A stretch of DNA of 64,000 nt from Hyphomicrobium_A sp964405975 (GTDB taxonomy: Bacteria; Pseudomonadota; Alphaproteobacteria; Rhizobiales; Hyphomicrobiaceae): the NCBI GenBank assembly GCA_964405975.1, contig CAYOPW010000001.1, positions 62,001 to 126,000 on the forward strand, read 5' to 3'. The position numbers and the translations under genes are program-made. Below are positions 1 through 8,281 of the stretch, in pieces. Below the pieces are notes generated by a model, which saw only the letters and a list, made by a program, of their open reading frames with translations, made no database searches and had not been told where the DNA came from. The stretch's first letter is position 1; each line of letters begins with the position of its first letter.

Positions 1-9
1 GCACTTCAA

Positions 10-651
10 ATGGATCAGCAAAAAGACATCGCCTGCTCTGCATTTTGCGGTGAAGACCGCATCGCGCGCGGGGGCCTGCGCCAAGTGGCTCTGAAGGCCA
101 AAGCGATCTGGGAACGAGGCGAACCCCGGCCCATTTTCATTTGGGAGAACATGACCGGCCGACTGATCGAAATCGATCTCAGTGGGACAGATGCCGACGT
201 TCTGAGACGCGTTAGAGATCACCAGTCTCATCAGGCGAAAGGCAAAGGCTCTAACGAAGCGAGTCAGAAAAAGCAGTGCGGGCCGGGCCGTCCGAAACTT
301 GGCGTGGTCGGTCGGGAGGTGACGTTGCTTCCGCGACACTGGGAGTGGCTGCGCACTCAGCCGGGCGGCGCCTCGGTGGCGTTGCGCAAGTTGGTCGAGC
401 AGGCGCGGCTGGGCAATGGCGATAAGGATCGCGCGCGCCAGTCTCAACAAGCAGCCTACCGGTTCCTATCGTTCATGGGCGGGAACCGACCGGGTTTTGA
501 GGAAGCAAGTCGCGCATTGTTTCGCGGCGAGCGGGAGAGTTTTGAAGCGCTCATTGCTGACTGGCCGGCTGATATTCGCGATTTCGCAAGAAAACTCGCT
601 GCTGGCAGCTTCCAAGAAGAAGCTGCGGCGACACGAGCCGTTGACACTTGA
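10..651 (+). CDS. DUF2239 family protein
   Basis: This 213-residue protein resembles the DUF2239 family, whose function is unknown. The N-terminal part has the family pattern, with an opening AFCGEDRIARGG-like stretch, then VALKAKAIWE and IFIWENMTGRLIEID. A central region reads GRPKLGVVGREVTLLPRHWEWL, and the C-terminal half is helical and charged, as in relatives. No signal peptide or membrane segment is visible, so it is probably cytosolic. Only nine bases precede the start and the frame is open to the window edge, so the start rests on family resemblance. It converges on the dps gene with about 20 bases between the stops. Family assignment is fairly sure; no role can be inferred. Confidence 0.75.
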   Translation: MDQQKDIACSAFCGEDRIARGGLRQVALKAKAIWERGEPRPIFIWENMTGRLIEIDLSGTDADVLRRVRDHQSHQAKGKGSNEASQKKQCGPGRPKLGVVGREVTLLPRHWEWLRTQPGGASVALRKLVEQARLGNGDKDRARQSQQAAYRFLSFMGGNRPGFEEASRALFRGERESFEALIADWPADIRDFARKLAAGSFQEEAAATRAVDT

Positions 652-670
652 TCGCATGTCTCGCGTCAGC

Positions 671-1198
671 TCAACCGGTGTGATTGCTGCGACTGGCCTC
701 ATATAAGAACCAAACACGCTTCTCAGTCTCGTCTATCCAATTCTCCAGGAGGCTCGCGGTTGCGACATCACGGTGTTCGCCACAAAGGTCGTGGACCTCG
801 CGCATGCGCGCCACTAGGTCTTTGTTATCCTCGCGCAACTCGGCCACCATGTCGCCGGGTGTGACAAAATCGGCGTCATTGTCCTCGACGCGCTGAAGGC
901 GCGCGATCTGCCCGATGGAGCGCAGCGTCGTGCCGCCGATTTTGCGCACGCGCTCGGCCAATGGGTCCGTCATGGCGAAAATCTGATCACCATGTTCGTC
1001 GAACAGCAAATGAAGATCGCGGAAGTGCACACCACTGACATGCCAATGGAAATTTTTGGTTTTCAGATAAAGCGCGAATGTATCTGCTAGCAGCATCGTC
1101 AGCGCGCCGGAAAGGTCGCGAACGGCATTACTCTTAAGGTCCGTTGGCGTGACGAGCGGGGCCTTGCGTCGTTCAGAAGCTTTTGCATTGTCACCCAT
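671..1198 (-). CDS. dps: Dps family DNA-binding ferritin
   Basis: This 175-residue protein is a Dps mini-ferritin, which oxidises and stores iron in a dodecameric shell and protects DNA in starved or oxidatively stressed cells. The ferroxidase ligands of the family are all visible: H51 (in FHWHV), H63, D67, D78 and E82. The N-terminal tail of about 20 residues is Lys/Arg-rich, as in DNA-binding members. The start is supported by a GAGGAG ribosome site about seven bases upstream. The gene converges with the DUF2239 gene and is separated from the queC pair by about 100 bases. Assignment is firm; only in vivo DNA binding is inferred from the tail. Confidence 0.92.
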   Translation of the reverse strand: MGDNAKASERRKAPLVTPTDLKSNAVRDLSGALTMLLADTFALYLKTKNFHWHVSGVHFRDLHLLFDEHGDQIFAMTDPLAERVRKIGGTTLRSIGQIARLQRVEDNDADFVTPGDMVAELREDNKDLVARMREVHDLCGEHRDVATASLLENWIDETEKRVWFLYEASRSNHTG

Positions 1199-1303
1199 GA
1201 TCCATCTCCTCGGCTAGCTTTGTCTTGCCCAATATGTGTTCGCGATTCTGCAATTGCGAGGGCGCCGGCGGCAGATGGGTGATGTCACAATGGAAGGGCG
1301 ACA

Positions 1304-1555
1304 TTATCGCGCACATGACGCACGGATGGCGCCAAGCTCGGCGTTTGGATCGCCGAACTCTTCATACTCATGCGATATTCGCCGGTACCAATAGCGGGCG
1401 TTGTCGTGATCGCCCTCGATCTTATGCAGAACGGCGTGCAGCCAGTCGGCCGTCGCGTCGCCTTCGAGTTGTTGCGCAGCCTTATGCGCTGCGTCCCACT
1501 CACCGGCTATGGCAAGATCGACAGCCTTGATCAGCTCGTCTTTTGTTGCTGCCAT
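1304..1555 (-). CDS. small conserved-looking protein overlapping queC
   Basis: This is an 83-residue protein I cannot name. It starts at ATG 1555, inside the 3' end of queC (25-base overlap in another frame), preceded by a GGGAGAA ribosome site on the minus strand. It looks like two or three amphipathic helices: KDELIKAVDLAIAGEWDAA, then ADWLHAVLHKIEGDHDNA, then YWYRRISHEYEEFGD. The aromatic and charged pattern WLHAVLHKIEGD...NARYWYRR suggests a TPR- or Sel1-like helical repeat and is not what a random frame would give. No signal peptide or metal motif is present. Co-transcription with queC is likely from the overlap, but a link to queuosine synthesis is only conjecture. Confidence 0.7.
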   Translation of the reverse strand: MAATKDELIKAVDLAIAGEWDAAHKAAQQLEGDATADWLHAVLHKIEGDHDNARYWYRRISHEYEEFGDPNAELGAIRASCAR

Positions 1556-2259
1556 TTCTCCCATCCTTTTGCGCGCAGATCGCAAGCTGGACAATGGCCG
1601 CACCCGTAACCCCAGGTGTGACGGCGCGAGCGAATGCCAAGATAACAGGTGTGGGAGTCCTCGACGATCAGCTCGACCAACGGTGTGCCTCCAAGCTGCT
1701 CGGCCAGCGCCCAGGTGCCGGCTTTGTCGATCCACATGAGCGGCGTTTCGAGAGTGAATTGCGTATCCATGCCGAGCGAAATAGCTTCGCCCAGCGCTTG
1801 CAGCGTTTCGTTGCGGCAGTCGGGATAGCCGGAATAGTCCGTCTCGCACATGCCACCGACGAGAACGCGTATCCCGCGGCGGTAGGCCAGCGCGGCTGCA
1901 TACGTAAAAAAGAGCAAATTGCGGCCGGGCACGAATGTGGAGGGCAGGCCGGCCGCCGTCAGCTGGATCTCGGCATCGCGGGTGAGCGCGGTGTCACTGA
2001 GGCATCCCAGCTCCGGCAGCTCCAACATGTGATCGGGCCCAAGACGCCCGCCCCAGTACGGTGCCAAGCCGCTCAGGCTATCGCGCAACGCTTGGCGCTG
2101 CCCGAGTTCAGCTGCGTGCCGTTGACCATAAGAGAAGCCGACAGTCTCGATGCGCTCATAACGGTCCAGCGCCCACGCGAGACAAACGGTGGAGTCCTGC
2201 CCGCCAGAAAAAAGGACGAGAGCGGCATTGTTTGTCGATGCACTCATAGTGCATACCAT
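1531..2259 (-). CDS. queC: 7-cyano-7-deazaguanine synthase QueC
   Basis: QueC converts 7-carboxy-7-deazaguanine to preQ0 with ATP and ammonia, a step in making queuosine for tRNA. The PP-loop motif SGGQDSTVCLAWAL lies at residues 18-31, and the C-terminal zinc site is visible in CYLG...WGYGCGHCPAC, with four cysteines. At 242 residues the length is normal. A second in-frame ATG four codons downstream (2247) is an equally plausible start, and neither has a strong ribosome site. queD, queE and queF are not nearby, so the pathway is split around the genome. The gene is divergent from eno and overlaps the following 83-residue gene. I looked for a preQ1 riboswitch upstream and saw no convincing one. 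Confidence 0.95.
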   Translation of the reverse strand: MVCTMSASTNNAALVLFSGGQDSTVCLAWALDRYERIETVGFSYGQRHAAELGQRQALRDSLSGLAPYWGGRLGPDHMLELPELGCLSDTALTRDAEIQLTAAGLPSTFVPGRNLLFFTYAAALAYRRGIRVLVGGMCETDYSGYPDCRNETLQALGEAISLGMDTQFTLETPLMWIDKAGTWALAEQLGGTPLVELIVEDSHTCYLGIRSRRHTWGYGCGHCPACDLRAKGWEKWQQQKTS

Positions 2260-2380
2260 GCCAGCAACATTGCTATGCGCGCTAGCCCTGCGTCATTTTC
2301 CCCAATTCAACGCGGCACTTGCGCAAGGCGGCAGACCAGATAAAACCCGGCAAAACCATCTCGATCTATAGGACAAAACC

Positions 2381-3670
2381 ATGACCGCCATCATCGACAT
2401 TGTCGGCCGCGAGATCCTCGACAGCCGTGGAAACCCGACCATCGAGGTCGATGTCGTTTTAGAGGACGGCGCATTTGGGCGCGCGGCGGTGCCTTCAGGT
2501 GCATCAACGGGTGCGCACGAAGCCGTCGAGCTGCGGGACGGTGACGCCCGGCGGTATCAAGGCAAAGGTGTCACCAAGGCGGTCGACGCAGTTAACGGAG
2601 AGATCTTCGATGCGCTGGCCGGCATGGACGCAGAAGACCAGCGCGGGCTCGATGAAGCCCTTATCAAGCTCGACGGAACCAAAAACAAGAGCCGGTTGGG
2701 TGCGAATGCCATCTTGGGCGTCTCTCTTGCTACCGCCAAGGCGGCTGCTGAAACGAGCGGGCTTCCCCTCTATCGCTATGTTGGCGGCGCGGCTGCGCAC
2801 GTGTTGCCGGTGCCGATGATGAACATCGTGAACGGCGGCATGCACGCCGACAACCCAATCGACATCCAAGAGTTCATGGTTATGCCTGTCGCGGCAGAAT
2901 CGTGTGCGGACGCCATACGAATGGGTGCCGAGATCTTTCACACGCTAAAGAAGGCGCTGAAGGAAGCTGGTCATAACACCAACGTGGGCGATGAGGGCGG
3001 ATTTGCGCCCAATTTGAAGTCGGCGGATGAGGCGCTCACCTTCATTATGAAAGCGATCGAGACAGCTGGTTATAAGCCGGGCGATGATGTGATGCTGGCG
3101 CTCGACTGCGCTTCGACTGAGTTCTTCAATGACGGGAAATACAACCTGGCTGGCGAGGGCAAATCCCTGGATGCGGCGGGCATGGTCAAATACCTGTCCG
3201 ACCTTGTTCAGCGCTTTCCGATCGTTTCGATCGAAGACGGGATGGCGGAGGACGACTGGGAGGGTTGGAAGGCGCTGACCGAGGCCATCGGCGCGCGCTA
3301 CCAGCTCGTGGCCGACGACATTTTCGTCACAAACACCGAGCGCCTCGCTCGAGGCATCGCGCAGGGCATCGGCAACTCGATCCTCGTCAAGGTCAATCAG
3401 ATTGGCTCGCTGTCTGAAACCTTGGATGCCGTCGCGATGGCGCAGAATGCCGGCTACACGGCCGTCATATCGCACCGCTCCGGCGAAACAGAGGACTCCA
3501 CGATTGCAGATCTCGCCGTGGCAACGAATGCCGGTCAGATCAAAACGGGGTCTTTGTGCCGCTCCGATCGGCTGGCCAAGTATAACCAACTCATCCGCAT
3601 TGAGGAGGAACTGGGTGTGGTAGGGCGTTATGCCGGAAAAAGCGTTATTCGCGGCACAATCCCGGCCTAA
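2381..3670 (+). CDS. eno: enolase
   Basis: Enolase interconverts 2-phosphoglycerate and phosphoenolpyruvate in glycolysis and gluconeogenesis. The 429-residue length is standard. The signature SHRSGETEDSTIADLAV is present, as are the metal-binding and catalytic segments around VGDEGGFAPN, LDCASTEF, SIEDGMAEDDW and VKVNQIGS. The C-terminal GQIKTGSLCRSDRLAKYNQL is also typical. The start ATG sits in a short CAAAACCAT direct repeat (2351-2359 and 2374-2382) without a strong ribosome site. It is the first gene of the block leading through ftsB to the pyruvate dehydrogenase genes, so phosphoenolpyruvate and pyruvate metabolism are grouped here. Assignment is certain. Confidence 0.98.
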   Translation: MTAIIDIVGREILDSRGNPTIEVDVVLEDGAFGRAAVPSGASTGAHEAVELRDGDARRYQGKGVTKAVDAVNGEIFDALAGMDAEDQRGLDEALIKLDGTKNKSRLGANAILGVSLATAKAAAETSGLPLYRYVGGAAAHVLPVPMMNIVNGGMHADNPIDIQEFMVMPVAAESCADAIRMGAEIFHTLKKALKEAGHNTNVGDEGGFAPNLKSADEALTFIMKAIETAGYKPGDDVMLALDCASTEFFNDGKYNLAGEGKSLDAAGMVKYLSDLVQRFPIVSIEDGMAEDDWEGWKALTEAIGARYQLVADDIFVTNTERLARGIAQGIGNSILVKVNQIGSLSETLDAVAMAQNAGYTAVISHRSGETEDSTIADLAVATNAGQIKTGSLCRSDRLAKYNQLIRIEEELGVVGRYAGKSVIRGTIPA

Positions 3671-3791
3671 CGCGGTCTTTTGGCCAGCTAACTGTCTGAA
3701 AGCGCGAAAGCGGCACACGGCTTTACCCCAGATTAAGGAGGTGCGTGGCATAAATCTGGGGTTCACCAGTTTTGTGCGGCGTACCGAAGTT

Positions 3792-4109
3792 ATGCGTCAG
3801 CTAAGTCATGATCGGCGATCGAGGCCACGGCAGGCGACGGTGTTGCTTCTCTGCCTGGGTATGACGGCCTATTTTGCCCATCATGCGATCAATGGCCGGC
3901 ACGGCCTCGAGGTGCGATCCACGCTGATTGAACGATCAGCGCTGTTAGAGTTTGAGATCAAAAGCCTTGAGGCCGTGCGCGCCAAGCTTAAGCGCGACGT
4001 GGCCTTGCTGTCGCCTGAGCGGCCCAACCCCGACATTGTTGAAGAAATCGCGCGAGGCGTCCTAGGCTTCGTTGATCCCGACGATCGCGTAGTGACCGGC
4101 CGCCAATAG
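3792..4109 (+). CDS. ftsB: FtsB/DivIC-type septum formation protein
   Basis: This 105-residue protein has the form of FtsB/DivIC cell-division proteins: a short cytosolic N-terminus rich in Arg, one membrane helix at about residues 14-32 (VLLLCLGMTAYFAHHAI), then a periplasmic coiled coil (LLEFEIKSLEAVRAKLKRDVALL) and a short tail ending near GFVDPDDRVV. FtsB joins FtsL and FtsQ in the divisome. Its place between eno and the pyruvate dehydrogenase genes is the usual one in proteobacteria. The start is uncertain: ATG 3792 has a weak ribosome site, and an in-frame GTG at 3774 and an AGGAGGTG at 3736-3743 leave room for a slightly longer protein. Confidence 0.85.
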   Translation: MRQLSHDRRSRPRQATVLLLCLGMTAYFAHHAINGRHGLEVRSTLIERSALLEFEIKSLEAVRAKLKRDVALLSPERPNPDIVEEIARGVLGFVDPDDRVVTGRQ

Positions 4110-4228
4110 GGGTCTGGGTCCGTTCTGGTCATCGACAACGGCGTCTTGTAGATTTCCCGCAAGCCAGCACGCGCAGCCGGTTCGTCGCCGCAGCGCAATC
4201 GTCCTTATCATGAACCTGGGTAAACCTA

Positions 4229-5287
4229 ATGGCGCCAGCCAAAGCGCAACGCAGCCAGAAGCGATCTCCCTCGGGCAAGACGAAGGCGTCGTCCCGAGCA
4301 AAAAAGCAAGCCGTGCCCGCTGAGGCCTTCACACGCGAGGAACAACTTGATGCCTACCGCATGATGCTGCTCATCCGCCGCTTTGAGGAGAAGGCAGGTC
4401 AGCTCTACGGCATGGGACATATTGGCGGCTTTTGTCATCTCTATATCGGTCAAGAAGCGGTCGTCGTGGGGATGCAGGTGAATTTGAAGCCGACTGATCA
4501 GGTGATTACGGCCTATCGCGATCATGGTCATATGCTTGCGGCCGGAATGGACCCCAAAGGCGTGATGGCAGAGCTCACCGGTCGCCGCAGTGGTTACTCC
4601 AAGGGCAAGGGCGGCTCAATGCACATGTTCTCCATGGAGAAGCACTTCTATGGTGGGCACGGTATCGTCGGAGCAACCGCTCCGTTGGGCGCTGGGTTGG
4701 CATTTGCCAACAAGTACAGAGGCAATGACAGTGTCACCTTGTGCTACTTCGGCGATGGCGCAGCGAACCAGGGACAGGTCTACGAGACGTTCAACATGGC
4801 AGAACTTTGGGGGCTGCCGGTCGTGTTCATCATCGAAAACAACAGATATGCAATGGGGACAGCGATTGAGCGGTCCTCGTCGACGACAAACCTTTCACAG
4901 CGAGGCATTTCGTTTGCAATTCCCGGCGAGCAAGTTGATGGCATGGACGTACATGCGGTGCGCCAAGCGGGCGCGCGCGCAATCGAATATGCCCGATCGG
5001 GCAAAGGCCCGATCATTCTCGAGATGATGACCTATCGTTATCGCGGCCATTCGATGTCGGACCCGGCCAAGTATCGCACTCGTGAAGAAGTGCAAAAAAT
5101 GCGCGAAACGCACGACCCAATCGAGCATGTGCGCGAACGGCTGTTACGCGACGGTTTGAAAGACGATGAGTTAAAAAAAATCGACCGTGTGGTGCGCGAT
5201 ATAGTGAATTCGGCTGCCGATTTTGCGGTCTCCGACGCCGAGCCCGATCCGGATGAACTTTACACCGACGTGTTCGCAACCGATTGA
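4229..5287 (+). CDS. pdhA: pyruvate dehydrogenase E1 component, alpha subunit
   Basis: E1-alpha forms a heterotetramer with E1-beta and uses thiamine diphosphate to decarboxylate pyruvate. The thiamine-diphosphate motif begins at GDGAANQGQ and ends about 30 residues later at ENNRYAMG. The loop RYRGHSMSDPAKYRTREEV, which holds the regulatory serines in the mitochondrial enzyme, is conserved. A Lys/Ser/Ala-rich tail of about 30 residues precedes the folded part, as in other alphaproteobacterial E1-alpha. At 352 residues the length is normal. pdhB follows after a few bases, so the two subunits are co-translated. Assignment is certain. Confidence 0.97.
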   Translation: MAPAKAQRSQKRSPSGKTKASSRAKKQAVPAEAFTREEQLDAYRMMLLIRRFEEKAGQLYGMGHIGGFCHLYIGQEAVVVGMQVNLKPTDQVITAYRDHGHMLAAGMDPKGVMAELTGRRSGYSKGKGGSMHMFSMEKHFYGGHGIVGATAPLGAGLAFANKYRGNDSVTLCYFGDGAANQGQVYETFNMAELWGLPVVFIIENNRYAMGTAIERSSSTTNLSQRGISFAIPGEQVDGMDVHAVRQAGARAIEYARSGKGPIILEMMTYRYRGHSMSDPAKYRTREEVQKMRETHDPIEHVRERLLRDGLKDDELKKIDRVVRDIVNSAADFAVSDAEPDPDELYTDVFATD

Positions 5288-5308
5288 GCCGTGCGGGGAC
5301 GAGACGCG

Positions 5309-6682
5309 ATGCCGACGCAAATTCTCATGCCAGCACTTTCACCGACCATGGAAGAGGGGACGCTGGCCAAATGGCTGGTTGAGGAAGGTCAGGACGTCAA
5401 GTCGGGTGACGTGATCGCCGAGATTGAGACCGACAAGGCGACAATGGAAGTGGAAGCGGTTGATGAGGGGACGCTTTCCAAAATTCTCATTCCCGCGGGC
5501 ACCGAAGGCGTGAAGGTCAATACGCCGATTGCGGTAATTAGTACCGATGATGAGAGCGAGGAGGCCCAAGCACGCGAGATCCCCGACGCGAAGCCAGCCG
5601 AGATTGACAGGCGCCAAGCTCAAGCACCCGCCGTTGAGGCAGCAGTCAGAGCGTCAGTTCCCTTGCCCGCCGCCGAGCCTGAGTTGGCACCAGGAACAGA
5701 GACCGTCGTCGTTACCATGCGCGAAGCGCTGCGCGACGCCATGGCCGAGGAAATGCGCCGCGACCCCGACGTCTTCCTCATGGGTGAGGAAGTGGCGGAA
5801 TACCAAGGCGCTTACAAGGTGAGCCAGGGATTACTGGAGGAGTTCGGAGCAAAGCGTGTCATCGATACCCCCATTACCGAGCAAGGATTCGCCGGCATAG
5901 GGGTGGGCGCGGCGTTTGCGGGTTTGAAACCCATCGTGGAATTCATGACCTGGAACTTCGCCATGCAGGCCATCGACCAGATCATCAATTCAGCAGCAAA
6001 GTCACGCTACATGTCGGGCGGCCAAATGAGCGTTCCCATCGTCTTTCGCGGGCCGAATGGCGCTGCTGCCCGCGTCGCCGCCCAACACAGCCAATGCTAT
6101 TCAGCATGGTACGCACATGTGCCTGGACTCAAAGTTATTGCACCCTCTACGCCCGCCGATGCAAAGGGACTGTTGAAGAATGCGATCCGCAATCACAACC
6201 CGGTTATCTTCCTCGAAAACGAAATCCTCTACGGTAGCAGTGGCCCGGTGCCGGCGGGTGACGATTGGATTGTGCCAATCGGAAAAGCGCGAATTGTGCG
6301 TGAAGGACGGCATGTCACCATCGTATCGTTTGCACGCGGAATGACATACGCCTTGGAAGCAGCCGATCAGTTGTCCAAAGAAGGCATCGAAGCTGAGGTT
6401 ATCGATCTGCGCACATTGCGTCCCCTCGATCTGGAGACGGTGTTAATGTCGGTGCGCAAGACGAATCGCATAGTCACGGTCGAAGAGGCGTGGCCAGTGT
6501 GTTCGGTGGGCTCCGAAGTCTGCGCCCAAGTGACGATACAGGCTTTTGATGATCTCGACGCCCCGCCGGCCAAGGTCTCCGGCGCGGATGTACCGATGCC
6601 CTATGCGGCAAACCTGGAGACACTGGCGCTTCCTTCGGCCGATCAGGTCATCGCAGCGGTCAAGTCGGTACTCTACGTGTAA
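5309..6682 (+). CDS. pdhB: pyruvate dehydrogenase E1 beta subunit with N-terminal lipoyl domain
   Basis: This 457-residue E1-beta has an extra N-terminal lipoyl domain at about residues 1-80 (ILMPALSPTMEEG, lipoyl lysine K43 in ETDKATMEVEA), a linker rich in Ala, Pro and Glu (about 85-135), and then the E1-beta fold from VVVTMREALRDAMAEEM to the end. The lipoyl fusion is known for alphaproteobacterial E1-beta subunits. It matters here because the E2 of this cluster has no lipoyl domain, so K43 is the only lipoylation site encoded in the cluster. ATG 5309 matches the usual start MPTQILMPALSPTMEEG; an in-frame GTG six codons upstream is less likely. It follows pdhA closely and precedes the DUF5076 gene. 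Confidence 0.96.
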   Translation: MPTQILMPALSPTMEEGTLAKWLVEEGQDVKSGDVIAEIETDKATMEVEAVDEGTLSKILIPAGTEGVKVNTPIAVISTDDESEEAQAREIPDAKPAEIDRRQAQAPAVEAAVRASVPLPAAEPELAPGTETVVVTMREALRDAMAEEMRRDPDVFLMGEEVAEYQGAYKVSQGLLEEFGAKRVIDTPITEQGFAGIGVGAAFAGLKPIVEFMTWNFAMQAIDQIINSAAKSRYMSGGQMSVPIVFRGPNGAAARVAAQHSQCYSAWYAHVPGLKVIAPSTPADAKGLLKNAIRNHNPVIFLENEILYGSSGPVPAGDDWIVPIGKARIVREGRHVTIVSFARGMTYALEAADQLSKEGIEAEVIDLRTLRPLDLETVLMSVRKTNRIVTVEEAWPVCSVGSEVCAQVTIQAFDDLDAPPAKVSGADVPMPYAANLETLALPSADQVIAAVKSVLYV

Positions 6683-6703
6683 TTCTGCAAAGGAGGACGA
6701 GCA

Positions 6704-7021
6704 ATGGACGATGAGCTTCCAGTTGAGCTCGATCCACCCGACGGTGTTGAAGAGTCGGAAACCGCGGTCGAAGTGCTGCGCGCCTGGATCGGCGATGGAT
6801 CCCTGCTGGTATCGCTGAATGCGTCGGCGTTTGGAGATCACGTGGCAGATTGGGGGAGGCTTTTGGCCGAAGTCGGGCATCACGTTGCCAAGGCTGCGGC
6901 TCTCAATGGGTATATGGCAGAGGACGAGGCGCAAACCGCGCTACGAGAGGCTTTCACAAGCAGCTTTGAGGTGTCGTCGGACAACATGTCTGGTCAACTC
7001 AAGGGGCAGACGAAGCATTGA
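6704..7021 (+). CDS. DUF5076 domain protein between pdhB and pdhC
   Basis: This 105-residue acidic protein resembles the DUF5076 family of unknown function. It has a strong ribosome site (AAAGGAGGACGAGCA before the ATG). The body reads SETAVEVLRAWIGDGSLLVSLN..FGDHVADWGRLLAEVGHHVAKAAALNGYMAEDEA, followed by a short tail, with no membrane segment. It lies exactly between the E1-beta and E2 genes, 21 bases after pdhB. As I recall, related genes occupy the same place in other Hyphomicrobiales. Position suggests an accessory or regulatory role in the pyruvate dehydrogenase complex, but nothing in the sequence shows a catalytic function. Family assignment is moderately sure. Confidence 0.8.
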   Translation: MDDELPVELDPPDGVEESETAVEVLRAWIGDGSLLVSLNASAFGDHVADWGRLLAEVGHHVAKAAALNGYMAEDEAQTALREAFTSSFEVSSDNMSGQLKGQTKH

Positions 7022-7121
7022 GGCCGGGCTGCAGGTCTCCTAACACGAGGCTAGGCGTGGCGTTTGGCGTTGGGCTGGTCGATCAGTGGGACCGTGCACA
7101 CGGCCTGAGGGGCGCGAGACG

Positions 7122-8087
7122 ATGGCAAACGTAGCTGAGGCCGTTGAAAAGGATCGCATCCTAGCGTCTCCGCTGGCACGAAGACTGGCCAAGCAGGCCG
7201 GCCTTGACCTTGCTGACTTGCAGGGGTCCGGGCCGCGCAATCGCATCATTAAACGCGACATTGAGGCAGCGTTGGGCGCGGGGCGCGGCGGCGCTCCTGC
7301 GGGACAGGCCGTCGCAACTGTGCCGGGCCGCGCCTTTGCCGCTGTTCCGGCGCTCTCTGATGAAAAAATCCTCGCTCTCTATGACAAGGGCACCTACGAA
7401 ATCGTGCCTCACGACAACATGCGCAAGGTGATTGCGGAGCGCCTTACGATTGCCACGCAAACAATCCCGCACTTCTATTTGTCGATCGACTGTCTGTTGG
7501 ACGACCTGATGCGCGCCCGCGAGCGCATGAATGCGGCTTCACCGAGCGAGGGGCCACGCGCTTACAAGCTTTCTGTCAACGACTTCATCATCAAGGCGAT
7601 GGCGCTCGCACTTCAAGAGGTGCCGGCAGCGAACGCGACGTGGACCGAGAGCGGAATGTTGCGCCACAAGTATTCGGACGTCGGCGTGGCGGTAGCTGTA
7701 GAAGGCGGACTGTTTACGCCCATCATTCATCAAGCCGAGGTCAAATCCCTCTCAGAGATCTCTAACGAGATGCGCGATTTGGCCGATCGCGCGCGCAAGC
7801 GCCGACTAGCGCCACACGAGTACCAGGGCGGCAGCACCTCGATTTCGAATCTGGGCATGTACGGAATCAAAAGTTTCGACGCCGTCATCAATCCGCCGCA
7901 TGCAACGATCCTTGCCGTTGGTACCGCCGAGCGCCGGGCCGTCGTCATAGGCGAGAGTATCGTGGCTGCAATCGTGATGAATGTTACGCTTTCTTGCGAT
8001 CATCGCGTCGTCGATGGCGCGACCGGTGCGGCCCTACTTTCCGCGTTCAAAGCATTCATCGAAGACCCTGTTCGTATGCTCATTTGA
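7122..8087 (+). CDS. pdhC: pyruvate dehydrogenase E2 (dihydrolipoyl acetyltransferase) lacking a lipoyl domain
   Basis: E2 transfers the acetyl group from lipoyl to CoA and forms the core of the complex. This protein has only 321 residues, where alphaproteobacterial E2 proteins usually have well over 400. It opens with the peripheral subunit-binding domain (about residues 13-50: ASPLARRLAKQAGLDL...GPRNRIIKRDIE), then a short Ala/Gly/Pro linker, then a complete catalytic domain (about 85-321) with the active-site motif DHRVVDG (H294, D298). There is no lipoyl domain. Only 100 bases separate it from the DUF5076 gene, and no frame there carries a DKA lipoyl motif, so a frameshift cannot explain the loss. 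ATG 7122 follows a GAGGGG site; an in-frame GTG at 7086 adds nothing lipoyl-like. Confidence 0.93.
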   Translation: MANVAEAVEKDRILASPLARRLAKQAGLDLADLQGSGPRNRIIKRDIEAALGAGRGGAPAGQAVATVPGRAFAAVPALSDEKILALYDKGTYEIVPHDNMRKVIAERLTIATQTIPHFYLSIDCLLDDLMRARERMNAASPSEGPRAYKLSVNDFIIKAMALALQEVPAANATWTESGMLRHKYSDVGVAVAVEGGLFTPIIHQAEVKSLSEISNEMRDLADRARKRRLAPHEYQGGSTSISNLGMYGIKSFDAVINPPHATILAVGTAERRAVVIGESIVAAIVMNVTLSCDHRVVDGATGAALLSAFKAFIEDPVRMLI

Positions 8088-8201
8088 CGGCGGCTCGTAG
8101 CCCGACATCCGTGCGCGGTACAAATTTGGGGCTCCTGCCGGACTTGCGAAAGGTACTTTGCGACCTGTGGCGAAGCGGGCACGTTAGCCTCATTTCCACT
8201 A

Positions 8202-8207
8202 TATAAT
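8202..8207 (+). promoter_or_regulatory. possible -10 element upstream of the first lipoprotein gene
   Basis: The spacer between pdhC and the lipoprotein gene (8088-8336) contains a perfect TATAAT at 8202-8207, about 130 bases before the start codon. No convincing -35 hexamer is found 15-19 bases upstream, so this is only a candidate. If used, it would give a leader of about 125 bases containing the hairpin at 8282-8308. Confidence 0.3.
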
Positions 8208-8281
8208 GCCTGCAGTTTACGCATTGGGGGCATACGTTTAAGGCACTTCGCTTGTGACTGGTCGGCGGCGAGACTAGAAGC

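Noticed and set aside
2260..2380. A preQ1 riboswitch upstream of queC.
   Set aside because: Read on the minus strand, the spacer shows no preQ1-type hairpin with an A-rich tail overlapping a ribosome site.
2945..3766. Long open frame on the strand opposite enolase.
   Set aside because: It is antisense to a certain gene, has no family pattern, and is explained by the codon bias of GC-rich DNA. The same holds for long frames opposite queC (1543-2343), lptF (30508-31308) and the FecR gene (39198-39875).
7022..7121. Possible hidden or frameshifted lipoyl domain before pdhC.
   Set aside because: The space is only 100 bases, while a lipoyl domain needs about 240. None of the three forward frames there or within the DUF5076 gene contains a DKA-type lipoyl motif or MPxLSPTM start.
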